The notes beneath the pieces were generated by a model. The model saw only the letters and a program-made list of their open reading frames with translations, was not told where the DNA came from and ran no database searches. From Deltaproteobacteria bacterium (GTDB lineage Bacteria; Myxococcota_A; UBA796; SXON01), in NCBI GenBank assembly GCA_947490345.1, contig CANLGL010000012.1:1-64000 (forward strand): a DNA stretch of 64,000 nt. The letters run 5' to 3'. Within the stretch, counting starts at the first letter, position 1, and each line of letters starts with the position of its first letter. Positions 1-9,182 of the stretch are shown piece after piece. The translations under genes and the position numbers were made by a program.

Positions 1-3
1 GCC

Positions 4-79
4 GGGCGCCGCAGGCCGACGGCTTGCCGGCGGCCGGAGGGAATGGCGCGGTAGGGGAAGGGGCGAGTGCCCCTTCCCC
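4..79 (+). repeat. dispersed palindromic intergenic repeat, copy 1
   Basis: This stretch matches the reverse complement of 15206-15287. Shared blocks are an exact 15-mer at 4-18 and a 26-nt block at 32-57 with one mismatch, separated by a diverged segment. Both copies end in a perfect hairpin: here an 11-bp stem (54-64 with 69-79) and a 4-nt loop. The stem sequence differs between copies but pairing is kept, which suggests the fold matters (REP-like element or terminator). It lies just upstream of the amidotransferase gene. Confidence 0.7.
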
Positions 80-104
80 CGCTTCTGGTTAGTCACCCGC
101 GCCG

Positions 105-836
105 ATGCCTCCCCGCCACGTGCTCGTGTCCTTGCGTGACCCAAACGACCCCATGTCGCGTCAGGAGCTGCGCTGTTTCGCCGACAGCGCCGGACTCCCA
201 GACCTCGAGATCGCCTATGCGAATGCGGGGCAGCTCGACGACCGCCTGATGGATGAGGCGGCGCTGCTGTTCTTCGGCGGCAGTGGCGCCTACAGCGTGC
301 TCGACACCCACCCCTGGGTGCACAACATGCTCGATCGTCTGGTGGAGTGTGTCGACCGGCGCATCCCCGCCTGGGCCAGTTGCTTCGGCTTCCAGGGCCT
401 GGCGCTCGCGCTCGGGGGCGAGGTCAATCGCGACGACGCCCGGCAGGAGTTGGGGGCGTTTCCGGTGGACTTGACCGATGCAGGGGCCGCCGATCCACTC
501 TTGGGGCATCTTCCGCGTACGGTGGACGTACAGCTTGGGCACCACGATCACGTCGATCGCCTGCCTGGCGGGGTCACGCTGCTGGCCACCGGCCGGCTCG
601 TGCACAATCAGGCGTTCAAGGTCGATGCCGCCCCGTTCTGGGCCGCGCAGTTCCACCCCGAACTTCGCAAAGCGACGACCACGGAGCGCTGGCAGTATTA
701 CCGCAGTCACTACGCCGGAAATCCGGCGGAGGCGGAGCGTATCGACCGGGTCATGGCCGAGGCCCCGGACACCGAGCTGGCGCAGACGGTGATGCGGCGC
801 TTCGTCGCGTGGGTGGCGGAGAATCCGCGGCGCTAA
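105..836 (+). CDS. class I glutamine amidotransferase (GMP-synthase-like)
   Basis: A 243-residue single-domain class I glutamine amidotransferase. The nucleophile is Cys93 in ASCFGFQ, a variant of the usual G-x-C-x-G elbow, and the His184/Glu186 pair lies in QFHPE, so the Cys-His-Glu triad is complete. The family hydrolyses glutamine to supply ammonia. Stand-alone members resemble the GMP synthase glutaminase domain, or gamma-glutamyl peptidases acting on other substrates; no synthetase partner is adjacent, so the acceptor is unknown. The ATG at 105 follows a GTTAG element at 88-92 and the palindromic repeat at 4-79. The gene is convergent with the zinc-ribbon gene, 20 bp away. Confidence 0.85.
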   Translation: MPPRHVLVSLRDPNDPMSRQELRCFADSAGLPDLEIAYANAGQLDDRLMDEAALLFFGGSGAYSVLDTHPWVHNMLDRLVECVDRRIPAWASCFGFQGLALALGGEVNRDDARQELGAFPVDLTDAGAADPLLGHLPRTVDVQLGHHDHVDRLPGGVTLLATGRLVHNQAFKVDAAPFWAAQFHPELRKATTTERWQYYRSHYAGNPAEAERIDRVMAEAPDTELAQTVMRRFVAWVAENPRR

Positions 837-856
837 TCACCCCCGATGGGGCGGTA

Positions 857-1171
857 TTACCGCGGCATCCGGAACAGGTTCGCGAGCCCGGCGAGCGCGC
901 CGCTGGCGTCCTTGCCGGCCAGGGTCTCGAGCTCGCCCGGATCGAGCAGCACGGCGCCGCACCAGCCGCAGATGTCGATCTCTACGCCGCGGAAGTCACG
1001 GGGCGTCATCGGGCCGCCGCACTTTCCGCAACATTGCAGGTGGGTCGCCTTGGCCGCGGCCCGTGCGTCGACGGCGGCCTGCTTGTCGGCCTCGATCTGA
1101 GCGCGCGCGCGCTCCTCGCGCTCCAGACGCGCAAAGTACTCTTCTTCGGACTTGTTCTTGTCGCTCGACAT
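857..1171 (-). CDS. zf-TFIIB-type zinc-ribbon protein
   Basis: A 104-residue protein with a charged, probably helical N-terminus (about residues 1-45) and a TFIIB-type zinc ribbon at about 46-85. The zinc ligands are two Cys pairs, CGKC and CGWC, the second followed by the family's typical acidic tail (LDPGELE). The likely role is a small zinc-binding protein in nucleic-acid or protein contact; the partner is not known. It is the last gene of a same-strand run that starts with the sigma factor at 10684. A GTTAG element (complement of 1192-1196) lies 20 nt before its ATG, so it may also have its own promoter. Confidence 0.75.
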   Translation of the reverse strand: MSSDKNKSEEEYFARLEREERARAQIEADKQAAVDARAAAKATHLQCCGKCGGPMTPRDFRGVEIDICGWCGAVLLDPGELETLAGKDASGALAGLANLFRMPR

Positions 1172-1207
1172 GGGGACCTCGGGAGGGGGAGCTAACTGGT
1201 CGCGCGG

Positions 1208-2851
1208 CTAGCAGCCGGCGTTGAGCCGCCGGAGCCCACCGGCCAACTCGCGGGACAGTTCAGGATCGGCGCCGGCACCGGCCAGGGCCGAGCAGTAGTC
1301 GACCCGGGCGCTGACCCTGTCGCCGAGCTTTTCGTTGGCGTAGCCGCGCCCGTACAGCGCCCAGCCCGCGGTCGGGTCCTTCTGGAGCGCCTTGGCGAAC
1401 AGCCCGTGGGCGGCGTCGATGTCGCCACGATCCATGGCCTTCCACCCTTGATCGGCGAGCGTGCGCGCACTCCCTCCGGCCTTGACGGGAATGGGGGCCA
1501 CGACTGGCTTCGGAGTTGCAGCTTCGCGGGGGATCGGCGTCGGCGGGGGCGGCGCCGCCTTGGCGACGAGCGCGGGCTTCGGCGGCGCGACGAGCGCGGG
1601 CTTCGGCGTCGGCCCGGGAGCGGCCCTGGGCGTGGGGACAGGCTCCGGCGGCACGGCTACGACGGCGGGCTGCTTCTCTATCGTCGGGGGGGGCACGACC
1701 GGCTTGGGCGCCGGCGCAACCGCGACGGGACTCGGCTGCGCGCGCGGTGCTTCCGCAACCGTGGTGGTGGCGGCGTCGTTGGGCAGCGCGTACCATGCGA
1801 CGAGCGCGACGAGCACGAGCGCGGCGACGCCAGCGGCGGCGAACATCGGTGTGTTGGAGACGGGCTTGGCCGCGGCAACGTCTTCGTCCAGGACGGAGCG
1901 GCCGAGGGCGGGCGCGACGGTGACGGGGACCCGCCCGCTGGGCAGCACCAGCGGCGGCGGTGCGATGGCGAGATCGAGCTCGCCGAAATTCCCGGTGCGC
2001 ATGAACTCTTCGGTGGGATCCGAGGCGATGGCCTCGGGCGAGGGGCTCACGCGCGTGGCCTCCATCGTGGCTTCCATCGTGTCCGGATCAGGCCCGAGTC
2101 GGAAGCCGAGGCTGTGGGCCTCGGCCTGGAAGCTAGGCCGGGGCGCGAGCTCCAAGAGCGTCTCGGGCTCATCCTCAGCGACGGGATGACGCGGCGGAAG
2201 GAGCATCCCAACGGGGAGTTCGTCGAGGGGGCCTGGGCGCGGCCCGAGGCCGACGGTGGGCTCGTCTGTCGGCGGGAAGGGCGACAGCTCAGGCGGCGGC
2301 GGGGCCGCGACAAATTCTGTCGGAGGGTTCCCACCGTCGATCGGCCCGAGATCCTGAACGTAGATCTCCTCGTCGTCCGCCATCGGCATCTGGAGACGCG
2401 GCGGCGCCAGCGGCGACGGCAGCGGTTCGAGCGTGGGCCCGGCAGCCGGTTGGGGAAGGGCGTCTACCGCGGTGAAGAAGATGGCGAACTCGGCCCGGTC
2501 GCCGAGGGCCGTCCATCGCATACCGTGCTGGGACACCATGTCGGAGCGTGACACACGCTGTTCCAGGATCCATCGTTGCAAGGTCGCGGCGTCCGGCAAG
2601 CTGTAGACGTCGCCGCCTACGCGGAGCATCTCGACCGGTTCGCCAACCGGCACGAGGCGGGGCTCGGGCACCAGTCGCGACGGCGGTTCGATGGGCAGCA
2701 TCGCGGGCGGGAGCGCGGAGCCCTCCCCGTGCAGCGGAAAAGTGTGCCCACACTCCGAACACCGGAAGCGCAGCGGACGAGTGCGGAAGCGCGTGGACGA
2801 AGGAGGGTCGACATGATGCCGGCTGTGGCAGCGGGGGCAGGTGACGTCCAC
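1208..2851 (-). CDS. MJ0042 zinc-ribbon / GYF-like / TM / TPR protein (paralogue B)
   Basis: A 547-residue protein. Residues 1-40 form an MJ0042-type zinc ribbon with Cys5, Cys8, Cys31 and Cys34. Residues about 75-127 resemble a GYF_2 domain (DVYSLPD, then MRWTALGD). A long Pro/Ala/Glu-rich segment follows, then one membrane helix at about 336-356, a Pro-rich stretch, and a C-terminal region of about 80 residues that looks like two or three TPRs. The order ribbon-GYF-helix matches the N-terminus of Myxococcus AgmX/GltJ, so a cytoplasmic sensing head with a periplasmic TPR tail is inferred. The GTG start at 2851 directly abuts the stop of its paralogue at 2852, indicating translational coupling. 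Confidence 0.75.
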   Translation of the reverse strand: MDVTCPRCHSRHHVDPPSSTRFRTRPLRFRCSECGHTFPLHGEGSALPPAMLPIEPPSRLVPEPRLVPVGEPVEMLRVGGDVYSLPDAATLQRWILEQRVSRSDMVSQHGMRWTALGDRAEFAIFFTAVDALPQPAAGPTLEPLPSPLAPPRLQMPMADDEEIYVQDLGPIDGGNPPTEFVAAPPPPELSPFPPTDEPTVGLGPRPGPLDELPVGMLLPPRHPVAEDEPETLLELAPRPSFQAEAHSLGFRLGPDPDTMEATMEATRVSPSPEAIASDPTEEFMRTGNFGELDLAIAPPPLVLPSGRVPVTVAPALGRSVLDEDVAAAKPVSNTPMFAAAGVAALVLVALVAWYALPNDAATTTVAEAPRAQPSPVAVAPAPKPVVPPPTIEKQPAVVAVPPEPVPTPRAAPGPTPKPALVAPPKPALVAKAAPPPPTPIPREAATPKPVVAPIPVKAGGSARTLADQGWKAMDRGDIDAAHGLFAKALQKDPTAGWALYGRGYANEKLGDRVSARVDYCSALAGAGADPELSRELAGGLRRLNAGC

Positions 2852-4345
2852 TTAGGGGCCCAACGCTTCGAGGTGGGCCTTGACGGCGGTGTCCTTCGGG
2901 AAGGCGGCGACGTACTTCTGGAACGCAACCCTGGCGCCGGCAAGGTCGCCCGCGCTCTCCTGGAGCTCGCCGATCAGCTTGAAGGCCTTCTTGTTGGAGG
3001 ACGACGCCTGCGTGAGGGTGGCCATCGCCCCCGCCTGATCGCCGGCGCGCATCTGGGCCTCGCCGAGCTTCATGGTGCATCCGCACTTTCGGAAGGCGAC
3101 GACCGCGGTTTCGAAGTCCCCTTTCTTCATCGCTTCGTCGCCGATGGCCTCGTCGTCGCTCTCCGACACGCTGGAGCTGCCAGCGGCCGGCGCGCCAGGG
3201 ACCGTCTTGGCAGTGCCGGGACCGGGAGGCTGGATGGTGGGGCCGGTGCCGCCAGGGCGCGGGCCGTACCCGACGCAACCTTGGACACTGATGTTCCAGA
3301 CGAACCCCTCCGGGCAGTCTCCCGGGAGCGGCGCGGGTGACGTGCCGGCGTCCGCGGCGCTGGGCGAGGCGGGTGGTACTGGCGTCCAAGGTCCGGAGGG
3401 CTCGGGCGCTTTGGGGACCGGCGTCACCGTCGTGACCGGCGCCGGGTCGGGCGTGGGCGCGGGCGGCGCGCGGCCGAAGGTCCACCACAACGCCCCCCCG
3501 CCGACGGCCACCACGACCAACGCCGCCACAAAGATCGGCGTGTTGTTTGCCTGCGGCTTCACCGCTTTCGGGGGGCCTTTTTTGGTGCCGCGCTCCCGCT
3601 GCCGCTGCTTCATCGCTTCGAAGGGGTCTTCGTACACAGGGCCGGTGGCCCGGGACTCACCGCCCTCATCCACCTCGGCAGCGGCCGCTGCGGCAAGCGC
3701 TGCGGCGACGTTGCCGAGATCCGCCGGGGAGGGCCCGGTCTCCTTGGCTGCTGGTGCCTTCGCGGCGTATTCGACCTCCAGCCGCTCGTAGGACTCCAGA
3801 AAGAATGAATCCAGGTCGGGGATATCGCCTAGCGGTTTCCAATTCTTCCCGTCGTGACTGATGACGTCCGCCGCGGTGACACGGCCGTCCTGGATGTACT
3901 TCCGGAGCGTCTTGATATCGGAGAAGTCGTAGACCAGGCCGATGCGAACCTTTACCTTCCAGGCGTTGATCCCAACTTTTCGGAAGTCCAGCTTGGCGGC
4001 CCGAGCGGCGATGGCCTCCTTGGAGGGCGGGGGCGGGGGCGGGGGCGCCCCTGCGCGCGGCCGGACAACCTCGTGTTCGCGCGGAACTGCCGGCCCTGCA
4101 ACGGCGGCGGCAGCGGCCTCGGCGGCCTCGCGGCCTACGCGGGTGGGCTCGTCATCCTCCCACTCGTTGGTCTCTCCCTGCTGGGGCAACATGGCCGGCC
4201 GGGGGGTGTCGGTCATGGTCGGCGGCGGTGCCAGGACGACGAAGACGTGCTTGCACTTGGGGCAGGTGATCTTGGCACCGCGCCCAGTGATCTTGCTATC
4301 GTCCAGCTTGTATCTGGATTTACATGACTCACAGGAGACGATCAC
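2852..4345 (-). CDS. MJ0042 zinc-ribbon / GYF-like / TM / TPR protein (paralogue A)
   Basis: A 497-residue protein with the same domain order as the next gene downstream. It has an MJ0042 zinc ribbon (Cys5, Cys8, Cys28, Cys31), a low-complexity acidic and Pro-rich linker, a GYF_2-like domain at about 132-183 (LVYDFSDIKTLRKYI, then GKNWKPLGDI), a basic stretch, a membrane helix at about 271-290, a Pro/Thr-rich periplasmic linker and C-terminal TPR-like helices. It starts with GTG after a GGAG ribosome-binding site, 12 bp downstream of the helicase gene. In Myxococcus GltJ a similar ribbon-GYF head contacts the polarity GTPase MglA; whether this protein has a similar partner is inference. The two genes clearly arose by tandem duplication. 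Confidence 0.78.
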   Translation of the reverse strand: MIVSCESCKSRYKLDDSKITGRGAKITCPKCKHVFVVLAPPPTMTDTPRPAMLPQQGETNEWEDDEPTRVGREAAEAAAAAVAGPAVPREHEVVRPRAGAPPPPPPPSKEAIAARAAKLDFRKVGINAWKVKVRIGLVYDFSDIKTLRKYIQDGRVTAADVISHDGKNWKPLGDIPDLDSFFLESYERLEVEYAAKAPAAKETGPSPADLGNVAAALAAAAAAEVDEGGESRATGPVYEDPFEAMKQRQRERGTKKGPPKAVKPQANNTPIFVAALVVVAVGGGALWWTFGRAPPAPTPDPAPVTTVTPVPKAPEPSGPWTPVPPASPSAADAGTSPAPLPGDCPEGFVWNISVQGCVGYGPRPGGTGPTIQPPGPGTAKTVPGAPAAGSSSVSESDDEAIGDEAMKKGDFETAVVAFRKCGCTMKLGEAQMRAGDQAGAMATLTQASSSNKKAFKLIGELQESAGDLAGARVAFQKYVAAFPKDTAVKAHLEALGP

Positions 4346-4357
4346 GCGAGAGTGCTC

Positions 4358-6664
4358 CTAAGACCGGATGACCAATTCGAGCGCCGCAGTAACCGCGTAG
4401 ACGGTTCTCGGACCGGCGCCTGCGAAATGTATAGTAAGACGCGGATTGCCGGGAGTTCCATCCCTCGTTTGGATTGTACCGATTCCAAGCGACGGATGCA
4501 GCACCTCGGCGCCGGTGATGAAAGAGTCGAGGTTCTCGGGCACCAGCGTACGCAGCCCCGCCGGCCGGGCGAACGACCGTGTCGGCGCGGGGGCGCGCGC
4601 GGGGGCCGGCCGTTCGGATGACCAGCCCGGACGCGATGGCGCAGCAGCGGGCGTGCCGCGCCCAAGGGGCGTCAGGTTGCCGAGACGCCAGGCCGGCATG
4701 TGTCCGCGCCCCGGCTCACGCCCGCTCAGCGCATCCTCTGGAATCTCATGGACAAATCTGGAAAGAACCGCGTCTTCGTACCATCCTTCCAGCCCGCGCC
4801 GACGGCGTGGAGAGGTGAGAAAGAGTCGCTCCCGCGCTCGGGTGAACGCGACGTAGGCCAGGCGACGCTCCTCTTCGATGTCCTCCTCCAGCTCAGCGCG
4901 CGCGTGGGGAAAGCCCTTTTCGACCATACCGATGACGAAGACGACGGGGAATTCGAGGCCTTTGGCGAGGTGGGCGGTCAAGAGCGTCACCGAGCCGGCA
5001 CCTTCGTCGGGGAGCTCATCCGCCTGACCGGACAGGGTGGCGCGATCGAGGAAGTAGCGGAGGGACATCGGCCCCGGTTCGGGGACGTTCCCGTCGTCAT
5101 CGGGCTCTTCCAGCACGGCGGCAGCGCTGCGTTGGAGCTCGCGGATGTTTTCGATGCGGCCCCGGGCCTCGTCGGTGTCCTCGGCTTCGAGCATGGCGAT
5201 GTAGCCGGTCTCGGTCGCGACATAAGCCACGAGATCGGACAGCGGCATCAGGGGCACCACCCCCTCCAACCGGTCCATCAGGAGCGAGAACGCTGCCAAT
5301 GCGTTGCCCGCGCGTCCGCCGGTGCCCCCCAGCGCTCGCGCCGCCGCACGAAGATTCGTTCCGTGACGCGCTGCCTCCGCACGCAGGGACTCCATCGCCT
5401 TGTCGCCCAGGCCGCGCGCGGGGACGTTGACCACCCTCGCGAGCGCGATGTCGTCGTCCGGATTGTTGAGCAGGCGCAGATAACCGAGGATGTCCTTGAC
5501 CTCCATGCGATCGTAGAACTTCCGGCCGCCCACCAGCGTGTAGGGAATCCGGTTGCGGGTCAGCACCTGCTCGACCTGCCTACTCAGCGCATTGGTTCGG
5601 TAGATGACGGCGTAGTCGCTCCAGTTTCGGCCGAGGCGGAGCATGGTGTTGACGATGGTCTCGCCCTCGGCGGCGTCGTCCTCCGTCATCAAGAGCTTCA
5701 CCAGCTCGCCGTCCTCTGCTTCGGTGCGGAGGGTCTTGTCCTTACGCGCTTTGTTGTTGCGCACCACGCCGGATGCGGCCTTGAGGATGTTCCCCTTGCT
5801 CCGGTAGTTCTGCTCGAGTTTGATCACGGCCGCGCCTGGGAAGTCCTGCTCGAACTCCAGGATGTTGCGCAGGTCGGCGCCGCGGAATCGATAGATGCTC
5901 TGGTCGTCGTCGCCGACGACTGCCAGATTCCGAGCCTCCCCCGCCAGTAGTTTCAGCAGGCTGTACTGGGCGGGGTTGGTGTCCTGGTATTCGTCGACGA
6001 GCACGTACCGCCACCGGTCCTGCCACCGCGTCAGCACCGCCGGATTCTCCGTCCAAAGCTGAACGACCTTGTTGATGAGGTCGTTGAAGTCCAGCGCGTT
6101 CGCCTTCTTCAGTCGTGCGTCGTAACTGGCGAGCAACTTCGGGAACGGGTCGGAGCGGGCGAGGTACTCGCCGGCGCTCAAGCCGTTCTTGTAGCGGTCG
6201 ATGCGGCCGCGCACGGCGGCGGGCGGCAGCTCCTTCGGCGAGATCTTGAACTCTTCGAGCACCGCCTTGATCACGCGCAGCTGGTCGTCATCGTCGTAGA
6301 TGACAAAGTCCCGCCGCCAGCCCAGCGGCTCGATGTCCTGGCGGAGGATGCGCACGCAGGTGGAATGGAAGGTGGACACCCAGACGTGCCGCGCCGATTC
6401 CCCGACCAAGGCTTCCACCCGGTGACGCATCTCGCCGGCTGCCTTGTTCGTGAAGGTGACGGCGAGGATGTTCCACGGCCGCAACCAGGGGGCGAACGCG
6501 CCTTCGCCTACCGTGCCGCGTGCCAAAAGCGCCGCGATCCGGCGCGTCAGCACCCGCGTCTTGCCGGAGCCCGCCCCGGCGAGGATGAGCAACGGCCCGT
6601 CCAGCGTCGCGACTGCGCGGCGTTGTTCGGGGTTGAGGCCGTCCGTCAGCTCCGCGAGGGTCAT
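4358..6664 (-). CDS. pcrA: UvrD/PcrA-family superfamily 1 DNA helicase
   Basis: A 768-residue 3'-5' ATP-dependent DNA helicase of the UvrD/Rep/PcrA family, acting in excision repair and removal of blocked complexes. Visible motifs: Walker A GAGSGKT (30-36), motif Ia TNKAAGEM, motif II VDEYQDTN (223-230), motif III GDDDQSIYRFRGA (251-263), motif IV QNYRSKG, motif V TAHLAKGLEF and motif VI VAFTRARERLF. The last 60 or so residues resemble the C-terminal Tudor-like domain of PcrA (VLHPSLGIGTI, LTIHFA) that contacts RNA polymerase. Length is normal for the family. It starts at ATG 6664, 18 bp after a surface-lipoprotein gene, with a GTTAG element (complement of 6675-6679) in the gap. Confidence 0.93.
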   Translation of the reverse strand: MTLAELTDGLNPEQRRAVATLDGPLLILAGAGSGKTRVLTRRIAALLARGTVGEGAFAPWLRPWNILAVTFTNKAAGEMRHRVEALVGESARHVWVSTFHSTCVRILRQDIEPLGWRRDFVIYDDDDQLRVIKAVLEEFKISPKELPPAAVRGRIDRYKNGLSAGEYLARSDPFPKLLASYDARLKKANALDFNDLINKVVQLWTENPAVLTRWQDRWRYVLVDEYQDTNPAQYSLLKLLAGEARNLAVVGDDDQSIYRFRGADLRNILEFEQDFPGAAVIKLEQNYRSKGNILKAASGVVRNNKARKDKTLRTEAEDGELVKLLMTEDDAAEGETIVNTMLRLGRNWSDYAVIYRTNALSRQVEQVLTRNRIPYTLVGGRKFYDRMEVKDILGYLRLLNNPDDDIALARVVNVPARGLGDKAMESLRAEAARHGTNLRAAARALGGTGGRAGNALAAFSLLMDRLEGVVPLMPLSDLVAYVATETGYIAMLEAEDTDEARGRIENIRELQRSAAAVLEEPDDDGNVPEPGPMSLRYFLDRATLSGQADELPDEGAGSVTLLTAHLAKGLEFPVVFVIGMVEKGFPHARAELEEDIEEERRLAYVAFTRARERLFLTSPRRRRGLEGWYEDAVLSRFVHEIPEDALSGREPGRGHMPAWRLGNLTPLGRGTPAAAPSRPGWSSERPAPARAPAPTRSFARPAGLRTLVPENLDSFITGAEVLHPSLGIGTIQTRDGTPGNPRLTIHFAGAGPRTVYAVTAALELVIRS

Positions 6665-6682
6665 CGCCTCGCAGCTAACGCG

Positions 6683-9154
6683 CTACCAGCCCGGGATGAT
6701 CCACACCGCGCCGGCGTTGCTGGCGCCGCTGTCACTGGCGGCCTCGCCGATCGCCACGTCTTCGAGCCCGTCGCCGTCAAGGTCGGCACCGCCGGCGCCG
6801 CCCGAGCCGAGGTAGCCGTCGGTCTGGCTGCCCGAGAATGTGGCGCGTGCGTCGCCTTCGTCGAAGCTGGAACCCCAGCTGGACGACCACGAGAACACGA
6901 AGATGGTACCCGAGTTGGAGTAGGCGCTGTCGTCGCCGTCGGCGCCGACCACGATCTCGTCGGCGCCGTCGCCGTCGAGGTCGGAGTCCACGACCAGGGT
7001 CGAGCCGTGGTCGCCTGCGGTGCCGTTGAGCTCGTGGTCCGCGTCGCCGAGGTCCATGTCGCTGGACGGGGCGAGGAAGACCCAGACGTCGCCTTCGTCC
7101 TCGATCGCGAAGACCAGGTCCAGCGCCCCGTCGCCGTCGACGTCACCGGGGTGGGCCATGTTGTCCAGCCCGAGGTTCTGGTCGTTGTCGTCACCCTGGA
7201 TCGTGAAGTCGGCGGCGTCGTCAGCGGTGTCATCCCAGGCCAGCGTGGTGTTTCCGGCGATCACGTAGATGGAACCCCCGTCGTCCTCGCCGTCGTCGTT
7301 GTAAGGCGCGCCGACGATCGCGTCGTCGTACCCGTCGCCGGTGACGTCCGCCATGACCAACGAGTAGCCGAAGTAGTCGTTGTCATCGGCGCCCATGATC
7401 AGGTCGTCGCCTTCGTCGAGATCGAGGGTGTCGTCCGCGAAGGCGGCGCCGGAGAAGATGGCCAGGCTGCCGGGGGTGTCCCCACCCCACCCGGAGCCGT
7501 CGTCGTCGTTGTAGGAGCCGAGGCCGACATCGGCCTGGCCGTCCCCGTCCATGTCGCCGCTGGCCGACATGCGCGAGCCGTCGGTGTCGTCCTCGCTGTC
7601 CCCGGAGAACCGGACGTCGTTGGCGCTCGCGGCGATACTCCCGGTGAGGCCCGAGCCGCCGTAGAACAGATAGCTCCGCCCGTAGTAGGGGTACGAACTC
7701 GAAAGATACGACCCCACCAACAGGTCGCCGGTACCGTCGCCGTTGACGTCGCCCATCGGGCCGTTGAGCCAGCCGACGCGCCAATAGTAGCCCGAGCCAG
7801 CGGACTCTCCGGCGATCTCCGCGGTGTCGTAGGCGGTGACGAGGCCGGCCGCGGTCGAAGCGGTGAGGCCATCCACCACCCAGGTGTACCCGGTGCTGCT
7901 GACCGGCGCGCCGAGCAGCAGGTCGGTGAGGCCGTCGCCGGTGACGTCCGCGCCCATCGCGATGAGCCCGTGGTCGCCAAGGGCCATGCTGGAGGCGCTC
8001 CCGTAGATCACGCCGCCGGCGACGTCGCCGATCGCCATGTCGTCGACGATGCCGTTGCAGTCGTCGTCGTTGTGGTTCAGGGTCTCGGTGGTCGGACCGG
8101 TGACCGTGGCGTCGGTGTCGTTGCAGTCGGTGGGGTAATCGACGCCGTCGCCGTCCTGGTCGTAGTCGCTGCCACCCAGGCAATCCTGGTCGACGCCATC
8201 GTACCAGATCTCGGCCGCGCCGGTGTATGCGGTGGCGTCGGTGTCGTTGCAGTCGTCACCGCCGTAGTCGGCGGAGATGTGGGTGTCGCCGTCCTGGTCG
8301 TAGTCGTCGTTGCCGGCGCAGTCGGTGTCGAGGCCGTCGTACCAGATGTCGGTGGCGCCGGGATTGATGGCCGCGTCGGTGTCGTTGCAGTCGTCACCGC
8401 CGTAGTCGGCGGCCACGTAGCCGTCGGCATCCTGATCAAAATCGTCGTTGCCGGCGCAGTCGCTGTCGGTGCCGTCGTACCAGGCATCGACCGCGGAGGG
8501 GTTGATGCTGGCGTCGGTGTCGACACAGTCGTCGCCGCCGTAGTCGGCCGCGATGTGCCCGTCGCCGTCTTGATCGTAGTCGTCGCCGCCGCCGCAATCG
8601 CTGTCGACGCCGTCGTACCAGACCTCGGTGACGCCGGGGTTGATGGCCGCGTCGTCGTCGTCGCAGTCATCGCCGCCGCTGTCGATGCTGCCGAAGCCGT
8701 CGCCGTCCTGATCGAGCTGCACCCGGGCGGCGACGACCACTTCGACATGGCCGCCGCTGACGCTGTCGTCGACCAGCACGCTGACGCTGTGATCGCCCCA
8801 GGTGGTGGGCGTCAGGGTGAAGGTGTGCGTGGCACTGGCCCCCGCGGCGGGGGCGGAGGTGTACGCGTCCAGCGTGTACGCCGTGGACCAGCCGCCGACG
8901 ACGGTGAGGCTGACCGCGACCGTCCCGTCGCCGATGTTGGTCACCACCAGCGCGCCCTGCCCCGTCTGACCGACGAAGATCGTCCCGAGGTCGATGCTCG
9001 GAGGGGCCACCGAGATGGCGCCGTCGGTGATGGTGCCGGTGTCGTCGGTGTCGCCCGCGGTGTCCTTGCCGGTGCCCGGGTCTTCGTCGATGACGATGGC
9101 GGCTTCGGTGCAGGCGAGGAGCAACAGCAGAGGAGAGAGCGTCAGCACGCGCAT
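6683..9154 (-). CDS. MopE-repeat / FG-GAP surface lipoprotein
   Basis: An 823-residue exported lipoprotein. The signal peptide ends in a lipobox with Cys15 (LLLLAC). A beta-sandwich of the choice-of-anchor D type covers about residues 45-165 (DLGTIFVGQTG, VVTNIGDG). About five 46-residue Asp-rich MopE-type repeats follow (D-x-DGDG, DDCNDTDAAINPGA, EIWYDGVDxDC). FG-GAP propeller repeats fill about 385-820 (DVTGDGLTDLLLGAP, GDVNGDGTGDLLVG). The Asp-rich loops should bind calcium, so an extracellular adhesive or structural role is likely. It sits between the sigma/anti-sigma pair and pcrA on the same strand. Paralogues occur at 45418 and 59408. Confidence 0.85.
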   Translation of the reverse strand: MRVLTLSPLLLLLACTEAAIVIDEDPGTGKDTAGDTDDTGTITDGAISVAPPSIDLGTIFVGQTGQGALVVTNIGDGTVAVSLTVVGGWSTAYTLDAYTSAPAAGASATHTFTLTPTTWGDHSVSVLVDDSVSGGHVEVVVAARVQLDQDGDGFGSIDSGGDDCDDDDAAINPGVTEVWYDGVDSDCGGGDDYDQDGDGHIAADYGGDDCVDTDASINPSAVDAWYDGTDSDCAGNDDFDQDADGYVAADYGGDDCNDTDAAINPGATDIWYDGLDTDCAGNDDYDQDGDTHISADYGGDDCNDTDATAYTGAAEIWYDGVDQDCLGGSDYDQDGDGVDYPTDCNDTDATVTGPTTETLNHNDDDCNGIVDDMAIGDVAGGVIYGSASSMALGDHGLIAMGADVTGDGLTDLLLGAPVSSTGYTWVVDGLTASTAAGLVTAYDTAEIAGESAGSGYYWRVGWLNGPMGDVNGDGTGDLLVGSYLSSSYPYYGRSYLFYGGSGLTGSIAASANDVRFSGDSEDDTDGSRMSASGDMDGDGQADVGLGSYNDDDGSGWGGDTPGSLAIFSGAAFADDTLDLDEGDDLIMGADDNDYFGYSLVMADVTGDGYDDAIVGAPYNDDGEDDGGSIYVIAGNTTLAWDDTADDAADFTIQGDDNDQNLGLDNMAHPGDVDGDGALDLVFAIEDEGDVWVFLAPSSDMDLGDADHELNGTAGDHGSTLVVDSDLDGDGADEIVVGADGDDSAYSNSGTIFVFSWSSSWGSSFDEGDARATFSGSQTDGYLGSGGAGGADLDGDGLEDVAIGEAASDSGASNAGAVWIIPGW
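8114..8690 (-). repeat. tandem DNA repeat of 138 bp encoding MopE units
   Basis: A recurring block (GTGTCG then TGCAGTCGTC on the plus strand) appears at 8241, 8379 and 8517, exactly 138 bp (46 codons) apart, with diverged copies near 8114 and 8655. Each unit encodes one Asp-rich MopE motif with a Cys near each end. The near-identity of the central units points to recent expansion or gene conversion. Confidence 0.8.
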
Positions 9155-9182
9155 GGGAAAAATCCGGGGAGGTCAGTTGATG

